Notes: generated by a model not told the origin, from the sequence alone. 42,221 nt of DNA from Oidiodendron maius Zn (GCA_000827325.1 KN832918.1:1-42221), one strand, 5' to 3'. Positions 1-13,308 are shown, numbered from the stretch's first letter. Program-made: numbers and translations.

Positions 1-200
1 AGATATTCAGCCAGCTGCTGTCGAATCTCGAACTGGACTTGGTGTTTGTCACGTAAGTGTGTACATACAGCCCTTGGGGTAAGAGCTCCCTTGCAGCCAG
101 TAGAGTGGCAGATGATCACATGGAACTCCAAGTTAAGTGTCAGCCACGGCTGTACAGCTTCAGGCAGTGGTAGTGGCAGTTGTATAGACTGGTCTGACAT
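1..200 (-). CDS. OrsD-type zinc-finger protein, N-terminus (partial, runs off left edge)
   Basis: An ATG at 200 opens a stop-free minus-strand frame to the window edge (66 codons). It carries one zinc-finger-like motif: Cys-x4-Cys (ICHSTGCKG) followed by His-x4-His (THLRDKH). This spacing is that of the finger at the N-terminus of fungal OrsD-like proteins and of large telomere-linked helicase-like proteins. The stretch EFHVI just before the finger is repeated at the same place in the decayed relative starting at 13308, which supports the frame and start. Unlike that relative, this copy shows no in-frame stop, so it may be live or only recently inserted. The rest of the protein lies outside the window, so nothing can be said of a helicase domain. 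Family assignment is from memory. Confidence 0.55.
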   Translation of the reverse strand, partial: MSDQSIQLPLPLPEAVQPWLTLNLEFHVIICHSTGCKGALTPRAVCTHLRDKHQVQFEIRQQLAEY

Positions 201-363
201 CTTTAAATCAATTAGAAGGTAAACAGTAAGTCAGGAAATGTCTAACCCTAAGAGCGCGTTTTTCAGTGTCTGATATTAAACGCGTCTGTGCACGTGCCAT
301 ATGCTGGCCCTGCCACTGCCACTGCCTCACCAAAAAAATCGCGCTAAATCGCGTATAGTAGAA
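201..363. promoter_or_regulatory. Upstream region of the OrsD-type gene, with an ACGCGT box
   Basis: This non-coding stretch upstream of the minus-strand start at 200 has normal base composition. It contains ACGCGT at 280-285, a hexamer that also occurs twice (13463-13468 and 13489-13494) upstream of the related start at 13308. The hexamer matches the yeast MCB cell-cycle box, but a role here is only inferred from the shared position. Confidence 0.3.
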
Positions 364-800
364 GACGAGCAATATATAAAATTAGGCTGGCTTGTTCTCT
401 TCCCAGAACGAATCGTATGCGTGCCACACGATGTGTTCCGCCCAGCCCTCGACAAACCGTTGCTGGAATGTTGTCTACTGATTGCCCGTTATCGTCTGCG
501 ACCGGGGCCTGCCAAGTGTCCACGACGCCTCGACCTGCTTGCTAGCAAAGTCGGCTAGGTTGAAGATCCGCTTAATATACAAGGCGAGTGCCTGTGCGTG
601 GTATGTCTCAAGAGTGCTTGTCTGGCTCGACTTCTTCTGCTTCTCCAGCCGCTTCCGCTACAAGAGGAGCTCTGCTGCCGGCGCTACAATCAGGTACATT
701 ACAATATACTATATCTCGTGCATCGCCGCTGTCGCCAGCCGGAAGGTCCGATATGTCAGGTTAAACGGTATCTTGAACTGGTATTTTACCAGGTATAGTA
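364..800 (-). pseudogene. Relic of an unnamed repeat-family protein
   Basis: Reading the minus strand gives a coherent protein interrupted by a few TAG codons: IPFNLTYRTFRLATAA near 770-720, then LETYHAQALALYIKRIF, ASKQVEASWTLGRPRSQTIT and FQQRFVEGWAEHIVWHAYD near 410. One stop replaces a probable Trp (TGG to TAG) and another lies where Gln or Trp is likely, as RIP would do. I have seen very similar text in multicopy hypothetical proteins of Aspergillus but cannot name the family or function. Plus-strand ORFs over the same bases are antisense shadows. The relic points the same way as the OrsD-type start just downstream on the minus strand, so both may belong to one repeat unit. Confidence 0.5.
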
Positions 801-3800
801 TATACTAGTCCTTGAACATGATAGTAATATAGTCAAAGAAGTTACTATTGATATATATAATAGGCTTTAGAGGTTACCTAACAAAGCTAAGGAAGTTAAG
901 GAAGAAGAGAGGGTAGATATTTTCCGAGCTGTTAGTTAGAGAGGACCTAGTCTAGTAGCTACTATAATCGATAGTATAACGTTACTATAGTATATTAAGT
1001 ATCTATATACTATTAAAGTTGGCCAATTATATCTAGACAATGAAGTCTTATACTAGGAATAGTTAGCTTAGTCTAGTATATAGTCAATATATATACTATT
1101 AAGGTAGTAATCCCTATAGAAGTAGTGGATTTTCTATTTCAGATACTTGGTTAAGGTTAGCTTAGCCTTATTGAATTCTTTATCTAATATAGATTCTAGG
1201 CTATTAATAAAGAGGCTGTCCTTATTGTTGCTATATAGATCCTTAATAACTGCTTCTATCTATAGGATATAGCTTACTGACTACCCTTAATTAGATAATA
1301 GTAGAATACTCTATTTAAGGTTATATTCTAATACTATAATACTCCAGGATATCTCTAAGGTCTAGCTAGTAGTATTAAAGGTATATATCTTATCAAGAAT
1401 AGAGAGCTAGTAAAGGTTAGGGAGATTAGGTTTGCTTATTACTCCCTTTAGCTAACTGTTAGTAAGCAGGTCTATAAAGCTTATAGGTATAATAGGAGGT
1501 AATAATAGATATAAAGGGGTCTAGAAGGTATATAACTATAGTATAATAATATATAGTAGAATATATATTAGGCCTATAACCTAATATATCTAGCTCTTAA
1601 ACTATAGTATAAAGGTAAGCTCTCTAGAGCCTCTTAAGGATAGGCCTAGTCTATAAAAAGCAAGAAACAAGATTGTAATCTCTCTATCTCTTATATTAAA
1701 GAAATGAAACTCTTACCTATACTAAGCTAAGTATCCTAATATAAAGGCTTATAGTCTATAATATCTAGTAATAGGGTTATATAATAGGACTAGATATCTA
1801 AGGTAGTATTAGTTATATTATAGTTATTATTATTATTACTAGAGGATAGTCCTTTATAATCATTACTAGAGGATAGATCTAGCTAAGTATAGCTAGAGGC
1901 TATCTCTATAATACTATAGATAAAGAGAACTTCTGCTAGTAAGGTTTACTCTAGATAACCTTCTATATAGCTATAATTGTCTTTATATCTAATATAAATA
2001 GGCTTAAGATTATATTGCTTAGGGGTACTAGCTTAATAGTAGCTAGCTTTACTAGATACTAAAGAGGGGATAGAATAACTAAAGATAGCTTAAGTAAGAT
2101 CTTAATAAGGATACTTCTCTTTATTATATCTATAATATAGTTTAGACTAACCTTATCCTCTAGGGAGGTATAAGGCTATATAAATATATTTAAGCCTTAA
2201 ATAAGCTTGCCTATAGCTAGCTACTTTTCCTATACCTACTCTAAGATAGATATAGGCTACTAGAGTATATATAGGTTAGTCTATACTTTAAGCTTTTAGT
2301 TATAGTAGTTAATAGCCTATTTAGTAATAAGAAGTAAGATATACTCTATAAGCTAGGTAATAGCTATAAGTGTTTATAAGGCTAGGTTTCTACTAGTCTA
2401 TAGGAGGTAGTAGATAGCTCTATTAAAGTCTTAGATAAGAGTAGGCTAAGGATTACTTAATAGTAGTAGAGGTAGCTTGTTATTATAGTAGGCTATATAG
2501 CTAATAAACTATAGCCTAATAGCCTAGTATATAAGTACTACTAGGTTATACTAGATTAAATAGCTAAATTATATAATATATACTAGCTGGTTTATATCCT
2601 CCTTTAATATCTCTTTAAGCTTATCCTATTAACTCTATACTATCTTAAAGATATCCTACTAGAGCTATTATATAGTATACTTTACCTCTCTAGAGACTAT
2701 AGTCTTTAAAGTAAGGATGAAATCTTACTAGTATAGAGGCTTACTTTTCTAGTAGTAGATAATAACTATTAGCTCTAGATTAATCTATTATATAATCTAT
2801 AATATTACCTATAAGAGGATATAGCCCTCCTTCTAGCTATAGCTAAAAATAGCTATAATATTAGAGAATATATCTACTACTTTTATTACTAAAAGAGTAG
2901 TCTTATAGACTATATAGTACTTAGGATATATAAGTGCTATTAGAAGCTTAAGTAACTAGTATTAGAGACCTTTTGCTTTATTATTTAAAGTTAAGTTAAA
3001 AGAAGTACTAGGATAGAACTACTTAGTTATAGCTAATAGAGATAGTAACTCTTTTAATATAGTCTAATCCTTAGATTAGATAGTCTTAGGATAGTTAGAG
3101 TAAAGCTCCTTTAACTACTATAATACTAGCTTAAGTAGATTAAACTAGTACTATAGAGGGTTAGCTTTATATCTAGAGTAGTATTAGGAGTATACTAATA
3201 TTCTCTACTTACTATTAAGATAGTTCTATCTAGAGATATATATTAAATAGTTGCCTTCTAACTCCTATACTATACTATATAGTAATTATAGCCTTCTATT
3301 TATTGTTCCTTTATAGTATAAATATATATTACTCTATTATATCTACTACTTTAATTATCTTGCTTAGAATATTAGGTCCTTAAAAAGCCTTTAGTTTTAT
3401 TCTTTTATACTTGATTAGCTATATCTAAACCTAGCTAGTACTATTAGGTAGTATATAGTCTAGTTAGTTAGTATATAGCTAGAGGAGCTATTTAAAAGGG
3501 AGTATATCTATAGAGGTTAGCTTACTCTATTAATAAGGATAGGAAGGTATTAACTACTATTATAGATATTATAGACCTACTATAGTATATCTAGGTCTAA
3601 AGAGGCTTTTAGCTAGCTCTCCTTCTAGAAGGCTTATAGTATAGCTATATAGTACTACTCTACTATAAGCTTAGTAGAGTGTTTATTTACCTTAATCTAG
3701 TTATAGAACTATAGCTATAAGGATAAAGTCTTAATTATAGGCTTACCTATCTACTTAAGGAAAGCCTTTATCTACTTGAACTCTGCTTTAGTATAGAGGA

Positions 3801-4201
3801 TATAGAGCTAGTTCCTTACTAACTCTTGCTAGAGCTATTACTATTTAAAAACTATATAGAGATTACTAATATATTTCTTATTAAAGTCTTAATTATAACT
3901 AGTTGTCTATTTAGATATAAGGTTAGTAATCTAAAATATTACTATTTCTAGCTAATACTCCTTTATCTAGTTATATACTAATTAGCTATATAATAAGTCT
4001 ATTATATTAGGTATAGCCTTTAGTTATTTCTTAAAGTTATCTAAAGTAATAGTAGTACTATATTTAATAGCTATAATATAGGTCTATTATATAAAGAGGA
4101 TAGATTAAGGTAAAGGATAGCTATATATATATATTTAAAAGGTATAGGGGTCTAGATAGATATAAGCTAATAGTCCCTTACTAATAGTAAAAAGAGGTAC
4201 T

Positions 4202-4455
4202 TTAAACTATAGTTCAAAAACCTATATATATATAAGCTAAAAGAGTATACTCTATATCTTAAACTATAGTTCAAAAACACTATATCTTTATAAGCCAAAA
4301 AACCTATACTTTATATCTTGAACTATAGTTTAAAACCTTACCTTCCTACTTTTAAGCTATTAAAGTATTAAGATCTATAGTTTAAACCCTTATACTTCTA
4401 CTTCTTAATCTATAGTTTAAAAATATATACTTCTCTTTTTAAGCTATTAGAAGTC
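4202..4455. repeat. Degenerate tandem repeat, about 57-59 bp units
   Basis: Five successive units each begin with a variant of (A)ACTATAGTTCAAAA, at roughly 4205, 4262, 4321, 4373 and 4407. The first two intervals are 57 and 59 bp; later units are shorter and more diverged. The same core recurs in the array at 10.67-11.03 kb, so the two arrays are probably derived from the same ancestral repeat. Confidence 0.6.
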
Positions 4456-7279
4456 TTTAATAGACTAATACTATACTCTATTTACTATACTTATAATAAA
4501 AGCTATCTATAATACTTAATTAGGTTATATATAATAGTAGAATAATATTATTATCTAGTGCTAAATTATCTTCTTATAACTACTATACTAATTCCTGTTT
4601 AGTTATTCTATTATATTAAAAGCTTAACTTATTAGAATATTTTCACTATTACTAGTACTATAAGTCCTCTTACTCTATCTATTACCTTTATTATAATAGT
4701 ACCTAAAGCTACTTTACTACTATCTTAAGCTAGCCTTTAAGAAAAGCCTTATTCTTTATTTATATATACTTAACTAAGTCCTTCTATATAGTAGACTAGT
4801 AGGTATACTTGTTAGTACTAGCTATAGATTACTGGTTATTATCTATATAAAGCTATTCTAAGTCTATAGCTACTATACTAGTATATACCTTATTTACTTT
4901 ACTTATACTTGTTTTCTATAAGTTTATTAAATAATCAAGTATAAACACTTTTAAATAGTATAGGAGTACTTTAAGCTACTTTTAGATATCTATATCTATT
5001 ATAAGAATATTAAGGTTAAACTACCTTTAACTAATATAATTATTTCTATTAGTTTAGAGTACTAACTAGACAAAAACTCTAATCTACTAGAGAAGCAGGT
5101 TTATATAAAAGATAGCTATAGGATCTATAATTAGCTCTATCACTAGGTTAGTAATAGCTACTTCTATTAGACCTGGGTTCTAGACTCTAGAACAAGAGAG
5201 CTTACTATATTAGATAACTATCTCTATTATATCTATAATACTCTCTAATAGGTCCTTACTAGACTCTAGTTCTATTTCTTTAAGAGTATCTTTATTATAA
5301 GAATATATAAGGAAGTATATAAGTGTTATTAAGATTAAGTTCCTGTATTATTGTTTAGTTAGATTGATTTTAGCTCTCTAGCTTTTAAATAGTCTATTCT
5401 TGGTTTCTAGCTCTATCTAGTTAATGATAGTATAGATAGGTACTAGCTATTACTCTATAAGAGCCTTAAGCTTATTAAACTATAGCTATACTATCTACTG
5501 AATATACTAGTATATCTTCTAGTCCTATCTAAACTACTATATTATAGTCTACTATAATTCCTACTTATAAGGCCTTTAAGTTATAATCTTATAATATAAT
5601 ATAAGTTTATACTTTAGTATAGAACTTATAGTAGATAGAAAGCTGATCTAGTTAATATAGATAGCCTTCTAGATCTTAGGGTTAGATATAGCTAGGAAAC
5701 TACTTAATTAGAGCTACTTCTAGTAATAAGTATAAATACCTTCCTAGATTAAAGGGATATTATATTGCTTGTTAGGCTACTAGGTTTATAACAATTATAT
5801 TGCTTTATAAAGAGTCTCTATATATAGATTAATAGATATACTATCTAGATTCAACTAGCTATCTGACTAGAGAAGTATATACTATTTATATAGCTATAGG
5901 TTTAGATTACTATCTCTTATATCTAATAGTTTATAGTTAACTAATCTCTTGAAATCCTTATCTAAAACAGTAAATAGTTACTATCTTATATCTATATCCT
6001 ACTCTATATTACTTTCTAACTAGAGCTATTTGCTAGCAGTATAGTTGTAGTACTCTTCTAAACTAGGTACTAGCTTTATTACTTTTCTTAATATTATCTT
6101 TAAAAAGATATAGATTATATAGGATAAAAGGTCTAGAGATATAGTTCAAGCTAAAATAAAGGTGATATAAAATTAAGTCTAATTCTTTTTAGTTAGTATA
6201 TTCTATCACTAATTAGTATAAGAGGATATAAAAACCTCTCTAAAGATACTTTTCTACCTCTTCTATATTATATTATAATAAGCTATATTATATACTTTTA
6301 TTTAATAGACTCTAGAAACTAAAGGTATTTTTAATATACTATATAATTATTATTATATAATTTAGTAGTAACTTTATATACCTCTAATTAGGAGTCTTTA
6401 TAATCTTCCTAAAGGCTCTAATAAAGAGAAAAAAATATAGCTAAAGTTAACTATATAAACCTTTACCCCCCCTTTAGTAGGAGTATCCTTAAGTTAGTCC
6501 TTTTTAGAAATAATATTATATATCTTACTAAAACTAATATTATAGCTATTAATATTATATAACTCTTATATATAATTCTAAAGTAAATAGACTCTAAAGA
6601 TATTAGTTCTATCTCTCTTTATAATTCTTATATAGCCTTTATACCTTACTAAAGTTATATATTAGATTGACTAGAAGAAAGTTATTAAATATTCTATCTT
6701 TAGACTAGATATTACTAGATATAAAAGCTTCCCTGGCTTTAATAAGGATTTATAGGGTATAGCTACTATATACTGCCCCTACTATAATAATTGTAGTCTT
6801 TCTTTATCTTATAAGAAAGCTAGAGCTAAAAGGAATATATAATATCTCCTTAGATCAAGGCTAGTCTAGATAATAGAGATAAATATTAAGAGGCTTAGAA
6901 TACTAGTTTTAAATAAAGGAGATAGATAAAAGAAAGTAGGATAATAAATAGATAGGAAAGGCTAGTTATAAGTCTCTAGAGTTTAAGATAATGCTTAAAT
7001 TATCTACCTTAATATAATAAGAAGTAATCTATCTTATTTACTATTACTTTAAGTATAATATTAAGATTTTATTTCTAGATAAGGATACTCTTAAATATAT
7101 AAAAGTAATAATATAATACTTTATCTAAGGTATAAAGCTCTAATGATTAGGCTTTAAGTAACTAATTAGTACTAAGTATTAAACCTACTATACTTTAATA
7201 TAGCTATAGTATAATAGAGTATAAGTAAGGGTATAGTAAAGCTTAATAGGGTATTAAAGTTAATTTAGTATTTGCTTTC

Positions 7280-10125
7280 TTTTTATTATATATTATAAGA
7301 GAAGAGTATTTAATAAGAGTATATATCTTATATATTAAAAGGAAGAGTATATATCCTATAAGTTAAAAGGAAGAGTATAAATCCTATAAGTTAAGAAAAA
7401 GAATTTATTTGTGATTCTATTAGATATAGCTAATAGAGTAGAGTAAACCTCTTCTAGCCCCTACTTCTCTAAAGATAGTAGATATTACTAGGTACTACTT
7501 TTATTATATATCTTATTATTATATTATAAAAGTTCTGAAATATAGTTAGTTATAAAAATAGTCTTTGTCTAAAAACAGCTAGTTATACTATAAAAGTACT
7601 TTATTCTATAAAAGTAAGATCTTACCTATATCCAAAAACAGTTAGCTATACTATAAAAGTTCTATTTTATAAGATAAGGTAAGGATAATTCAATAAGATA
7701 GCTAAATACCTGAAACCCTAACTGCTTTAGATTAAGTATAAGTATATAGTCTAGTTATAGTAGGCTATATTAAATTAACTTAGATTTTAGTAGTAACTAT
7801 AACTAGTAATAGATTTTAATAATTAGATTTTATACTAGTAATAGATTTTGGAACTAACTAATAGTAGTAACTAGTACTATATAGGTCTGATTTAAGCTTC
7901 CTGGCTACTTTATTATATATCTTACCTTAGATTTTATAAAAAAGAGATTTATATAAATAAGTTATATAAAATAGTTGGGAAAAATAAGTTTTATATAAAT
8001 ATATAAAACTACTAAGTACTCTTTTAGTATAGAGTATTATTAACTATTTGTCTATTTATTAGGTCCTTATTATATACTATTTAAATATAGGATACTAATA
8101 CTATATCCTATTAGTAGATAGTAAAACAGGGCTATAAACTATTAGAGTACTTATAGTAGCTTAGTTATCTAATAAATTGTAATTTCCCCCTTCTATAGCC
8201 TATCCTTATTTCTAAGTAACCTGTCTAGATAGAGATATATACTAGCTATACTATTCTAGCTAAAATTAAAGATATCCTAGTTAGTAGTAAGTTTAATAAT
8301 ATCCTAGATTAGGGGTTAGTTAGCTATATAATATATAATAAATATTAAGTATAGCTAGAATATAGGGTCTAAAAGGGTGTTTAAGGCTATAATAAATATA
8401 TACTAAAAGGATATTTAGTAGTAAGGTATAATATATAATAAAGCCTAGTTCTATTTAAACCAGGTAAGCTATTCTAGCCTCTTAAGAGATAACCCTACCT
8501 TTACTCTTATTCTATATAGTAGGAGATAAGAAAGCTTAATTATTATATACTTATAAACTAGAGAGTTACTAAACTAGAGCTATAATAAATAATAAAACTT
8601 TGAAGTATAAGATAGATTAGATATCTAGGCTCTATAAAGATAGATAGAAGCTAAGAAGCCTAAATTAGACTTATATAGTCTAAGCAATCTTCTAATAAAT
8701 AGGTAAGGCTTAGCCTTTAGTTACTATATTAGTACCTAAATATAGTATTAAAGTAAGAACTCTAACTAGAGACTATTCTACTAGTTGATATAATTATAAT
8801 ATAGTCTACTATATATAAAGATACCTATATTAAAATACTATTGATTAAAGCAAGAAATCTAGTTAAGAGAACTATTTAAAGGATATTAGTAGTAGTAGGT
8901 AGAGGCTTAGATTATACTAATGTTAAAGGACTATTGCTTATAGATATAATATATAATAAAAGTAGCTAGGAAGCCTAAATTGGAGTTGTCTTACTACTAG
9001 TAATACTCTAATAGGTAAGTAGAGCTTAAGGGTATAGTTAAACTAGTTATCCTAGTATCTGATTAGTTGTCCTTATTATATCTATTATAGTACTCTTATA
9101 CCCTTATACTCTTATAATATATAATAAAAGTCTTAGTCTTGCCTAATATAGGATAAAGGTAAAAGAATAAAACTAATAGATAATCTATCTAATATCCTAC
9201 TTTTTAATAGAGCTAGGCTTTATTATATATTATTGATAGAAGGCCTCTAATATTAATTAAGCTAGAGGATAATTATATAATAAATTACTCTATTACTCTA
9301 CTATTATCTATATTATATATTTAAGGCCTCTCTCCTTTAGATATAGCTATTAAAGCTTAACCTATAATCTTTTCTTTATAGTAATCTATTTAGAAATTCT
9401 TTTTATTCTAAATAATCTTAGATTATATAAATAATAGAACTATAAAGTAACTATCCTATTATTGATATTATCTTATCTCTTAAATAAAATTAATTATAAT
9501 TTAATTGTAACTATATTAATTTAATAATGTTTACCTAATTCTATAGTATATATCCTTATACTATAGGTTACTACTATTATATTTAACTCTATATAGTTTT
9601 ATATAGTGTTATAACTTCTCTACTTAAGTTTCTGCTCTCTAAAGACACTTCAGATAACTATAGCTTTTAGTATAGCCCTCTTCTACTAGGGCTATATCCT
9701 TATAAATTTATACTTAGGCTATATTAAGTATAATAAGCGACTGCTATATATTATAGTAGTGAATTTGATTCTATTAAATAAGGCCTATCTCTTTATTATA
9801 TATTATACTTTAGAAGCAAATATACTATAATAGTAAGGTATAAGGCTATATTACTAAGTATATTAAGTAAGTCCCTGAATCTATAGATAATAAAGTATTA
9901 TATATAACTTAATTGAAACCTATAGTATTAAGACAATTAATATAATGTCTAGGATAGCTATTAAGATTATATACTAGATACTTAGGGAATACTAGCTACC
10001 TTTTTGTTATATATTATATAAAATCTAATGCTTGAAGCCTGATTTCTATAGCCTGATTCTTATAGCTAGTGGTATAACTAAGCTCCCTTATAACTCTAGA
10101 GTCTCTATTTTATTATATATTATAT
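7280..10125. repeat. Dispersed short motif TTTATTATATATTAT in both orientations
   Basis: A 14-16 bp motif close to TTTATTATATATTAT appears about a dozen times in under 3 kb. Forward copies lie near 7280, 7500, 7910 (as TTATTATATATC variants), 8050, 9210, 9790, 10006 and 10107. Reverse copies (ATAATATATAATAAA) lie near 8315, 8426, 8944 and 9112. Forward copies come in one group, then reverse copies, then forward again. The origin is unknown; it may be a RIP-eroded GC-richer motif. Confidence 0.5.
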
Positions 10126-10669
10126 TGTAATTTGTAAGCAAGTATAATAGAGTAAAGATAGTAAGGTCTCTCTTAATTAGTTGATTTTTAGATTATTTAA
10201 AGTTGATAAAATATAGTAAGGTGTCTTTATTTGCTTTAATTCTTTACTCTATAGGGCTAAACTAAACAATATTAAGAGTAATAACCTATATAGTATAAAT
10301 AGATTCTAATCTAATATCTACCTTACTTTAACTATTACTCTATATAGTAATATTCTAGGCTTAACTCTATACCTAAGGAAGAGATACTAGATATAACTAA
10401 TCCTTATATATACTAACTAGTTAAGCAAGGTACTAGATATTATTTATATTTTAAGCTTCTTTCTTCTCTTCCTCTTTATTTCTTTCTATATTTTTATATT
10501 TATAATAATACCCTTCTATATATATACTAGTATATAACTATAGCTATACTAGTATATATATAACTGATATATATACCCTTATTTTCTCTATCCTCTATAT
10601 TCTTCTTGTTTGCTTTAGCTTTTAGTACTAGATAGGAATACTTAGAGTATTCTTATTATATAATAGATA

Positions 10670-11035
10670 GATAAAAGTTCTTATACTATAGTTCAAAAGC
10701 TTATATTATAGTATAAAGGTATAATAATATTCCTTATATCTAGATATAAGAGGTTTTATACTATAGCTTAAAGATATAATACTTTCTAGAATAGGTGTAA
10801 ATAGTTCTTATACTATAGCTTAAAAGCTTTACCCTATAGTTTAAAGATATAATCCTTTCTAGTATAGGTATAAATAGTTCTTATATTATAGCTTAAAGCT
10901 TTACCCTATAGCTTAAAGATATAATACTTTTAAGCACTTTTAAGTAGAGATATAAATAGTTCTTATATTATAGTTTAAGGCCTTTATATTCCTTCTCTAT
11001 ATCTAGTGCTCTTATACTATAGTATAAGACTCTAA
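10670..11035. repeat. Degenerate tandem repeat with CTATAGYTTAAAR core
   Basis: The core CTATAG(C/T)TTAAA(A/G) or a close variant recurs near 10682, 10759, 10811, 10832, 10885, 10904 and 10970. The longer phrase TAAATAGTTCTTATA starts at 10798, 10871 and 10953, giving spacings of 73 and 82 bp. It shares its core with the array at 4.2-4.45 kb. Confidence 0.6.
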
Positions 11036-11100
11036 CTCTATATTATACTCTAAGCTTTATAGTAGAGGTATAATCCTACTAGCCTATTCTCTATAATAAT

Positions 11101-13308
11101 ATTATAGATACTGCTATTAGTTATATTCTTCTACCTTAAACCTAAAATCTTAGGTATATAACTAGACTATCTATTGTATAAATATATTAGTACTAATAGT
11201 AGCTCTAGAAACTATTTAATATAGTGTTAGTATATCTCTCTAGCTTCCTCCTTTAACTTACCCTTAATATCTAAAAACTACTTTTATAGTACCTGCTTTT
11301 AATATAACTGCTTGAATATCTACTACTCCTTATAGATACTAAACTTATTTTAATTATTGTCTAAAAATAACTATTCTACTCTAGTCTTAGATAGTTAGTC
11401 AATAGTGTTTTTCTAATTAATGATAGGGATAGTAGTCCTTGTCTTTTCTTCTTTAGATATTATATTAACTATTATTAGTTTTCTAAATAACTTGTCTTAT
11501 ATTTCTCTAATTAGTCTATAGACTATACTCTATAACTAGAATATCTGGATCTAGGTTCTAGGATATAATACCTTTTCCTGGATCTACTAGATCTTTCTAG
11601 TAATAGATATAGTATATTAGATCTTAAATCTATATAAATAGATCTAGTATATCTATTATATTGATATAGGATTATAGTTACTATAGGCTATAGTTATAAA
11701 CTAGCTAACAGACTGCTTTATCTGATTATAATAACTACTAGCCTATTTATAGGCTATAGCTTTAGGGATATTCTAGCTCTAGTATTAATAAATCTACTCT
11801 TATTACTATTTATATACCTCCTATACTACTATTAATTGTACTAGTTTAATTATAGCGGAATATTTAGGAATATAATCCTTGGTATTAAACTATACTTTAT
11901 TGTCCTTAATATCTAGAATAGCTAGTCTACTAATAATAGCGCTTTTATATTTATTGTCTTGTAATTAGTAGTCTAATAATACAATATAGAACTATAATAC
12001 CTCTTACTTTATCTCCTATATCTACTTGTCCTCTTTAGACTCCTTGTCTTTAAACCTCTTATCTTCTCCTGCCTTAAGTTTGTCCTCTTCTCCCTTACTG
12101 TTTCCTATACTATCTTCAATCTCCTCCTTTTTAATTTCCTTCTCTTCTTTAAACCCTTTATCTTTGCCCTAGATTTCAACCTCTTCCTTTACTCTCTCTA
12201 CTTCCTTCTTTTATTTCTGAAACACTATAATCTTATCATTAATAGCCCTTATAGCAATCTACTACCTATCTGTTAAAATATATAGGGGTTGAAACTTGGG
12301 CTTGTCTTCCTTAGTATAAAATATAAACAATAATAACTGTTTCTATACTCTAGTATATTACTTAATAGTTGTAATGTCTATCCAACTATTAAACAGTATA
12401 TTTAGCTCCTTATTAACCTCCTTTTTATTAACCTTGAATAGTACTTGCTGCTCTATAACCTCCTATATAGTATACTACTATATATCTTGGATTAACCCTT
12501 TAAATACTATATATAAAATAGCTAGATAGAGCTTATCTTCTTTATTAATAGGTTCTATAAGCTCTTAGACTTCCTTTTGATTAATGCTTACTAAATAGAT
12601 AATCCACCCTGTCTGCTTTAGCTATAGACTTGGCTCTTTAGCTTTGTTAGTCTCTTCGATATAGCGTTTCTCCTCCTCTTTAGCCTTATTAAACGCTTAC
12701 TATATCTCTTACTTTATAGCTTTAAACTGGCTCTTTCAGGATACTAATTAGGGGGTAGGTTATAGTCTGGTTTCAATATATCTTACCTTAAAATACTATA
12801 ACTTGGTACCCTGTAGGAAAAAGTGTTAGCAATGGATCCTGGCCTACTATAGGACATTAGAGACTTGTTATAGAGTATCTCTCCTCTACTGTCCCCCCTT
12901 CTCCTAGCTTTTCCACTTATAAACTAATCTGTAGTACTGAAGTATTTGTTGTATTAAACAATAAATATATCTATACTCTGTCTCTCCTACCCTAAACGTA
13001 CATCGAAACCTGTTGGTCTTAGGTAGAGCTAATGCGGCAATAGGCTTGGCTATTGATAGAGGAAACGGAAACTGACACTGCTTCAATACTTCGGGATTTG
13101 GGATTAAGCCATTGATCCAGGCAACTTGCTCCTTGATTCAGTCCTGTATCACCTTATTTAGTCTATAGGGTTTCTTGATTGTTTTCTTTGATTGATAGGC
13201 CTTTTTGGGCACAAAATACACATCGATCTGGCTGGGTAATATAGTATACTGGCACTTCTTATATACAATAACGTGAAATTCAGGCAAATGAAGAAGGAAT
13301 TGGTCCAT
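11101..13308 (-). pseudogene. RIP-decayed OrsD-finger / telomere-linked-helicase-like gene, N-terminal part
   Basis: From an ATG at 13308 the minus strand reads through about 2.2 kb as one recognisable but heavily stopped protein. It begins MDQFLLHLPEFHVIVYKKCQ, which parallels the finger of the left-edge gene (same EFHVI). Next comes PEVLKQCQFPFPLSIAKP, then a second Cys-rich patch (FRCTFRVGETE). A long Lys/Glu-rich stretch (about 12.2-12.0 kb) follows, then LLDY-stop-LQDNKYKSAIISRLAILD at about 11.96-11.89 kb. Such an order (finger, charged linker, LLD-H motif) matches from memory the N-terminal half of large OrsD/telomere-linked helicase-like proteins. Most stops can be explained as TGG or CAG to TAG and CAA to TAA, the RIP pattern. 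The helicase part, if ever present, is not readable below 11.1 kb. It cannot be functional. Confidence 0.6.

Larger units (their letters stand above)
801..11100. repeat. RIP-degraded, AT-rich repeat block without ORFs
   Basis: About 10 kb with no open frame of 60 codons on either strand. The sequence is dominated by TA, TAG and CTA, and CpG is nearly absent. This is the signature of RIP (CpA to TpA on both strands) acting on repeated DNA. Minus-strand readings stay coherent in places if TAG/TAA are taken as former Gln or Trp, for example around 5100-5300 (KEIELESSKDLLESIID, then VIELIIDPIAIFYINLLL). The block therefore probably holds one or more decayed coding elements on the minus strand, perhaps more copies of the OrsD/helicase-like family. 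No terminal repeats could be recognised. Composition returns to normal gradually between about 12.6 and 13.3 kb. Confidence 0.75.

Noticed and set aside
1-200. Part of an orsellinic-acid biosynthetic cluster, because of the OrsD-type finger
   Set aside because: OrsD-like fingers are widespread in fungal repeats, and no polyketide synthase or tailoring gene is present in the window.
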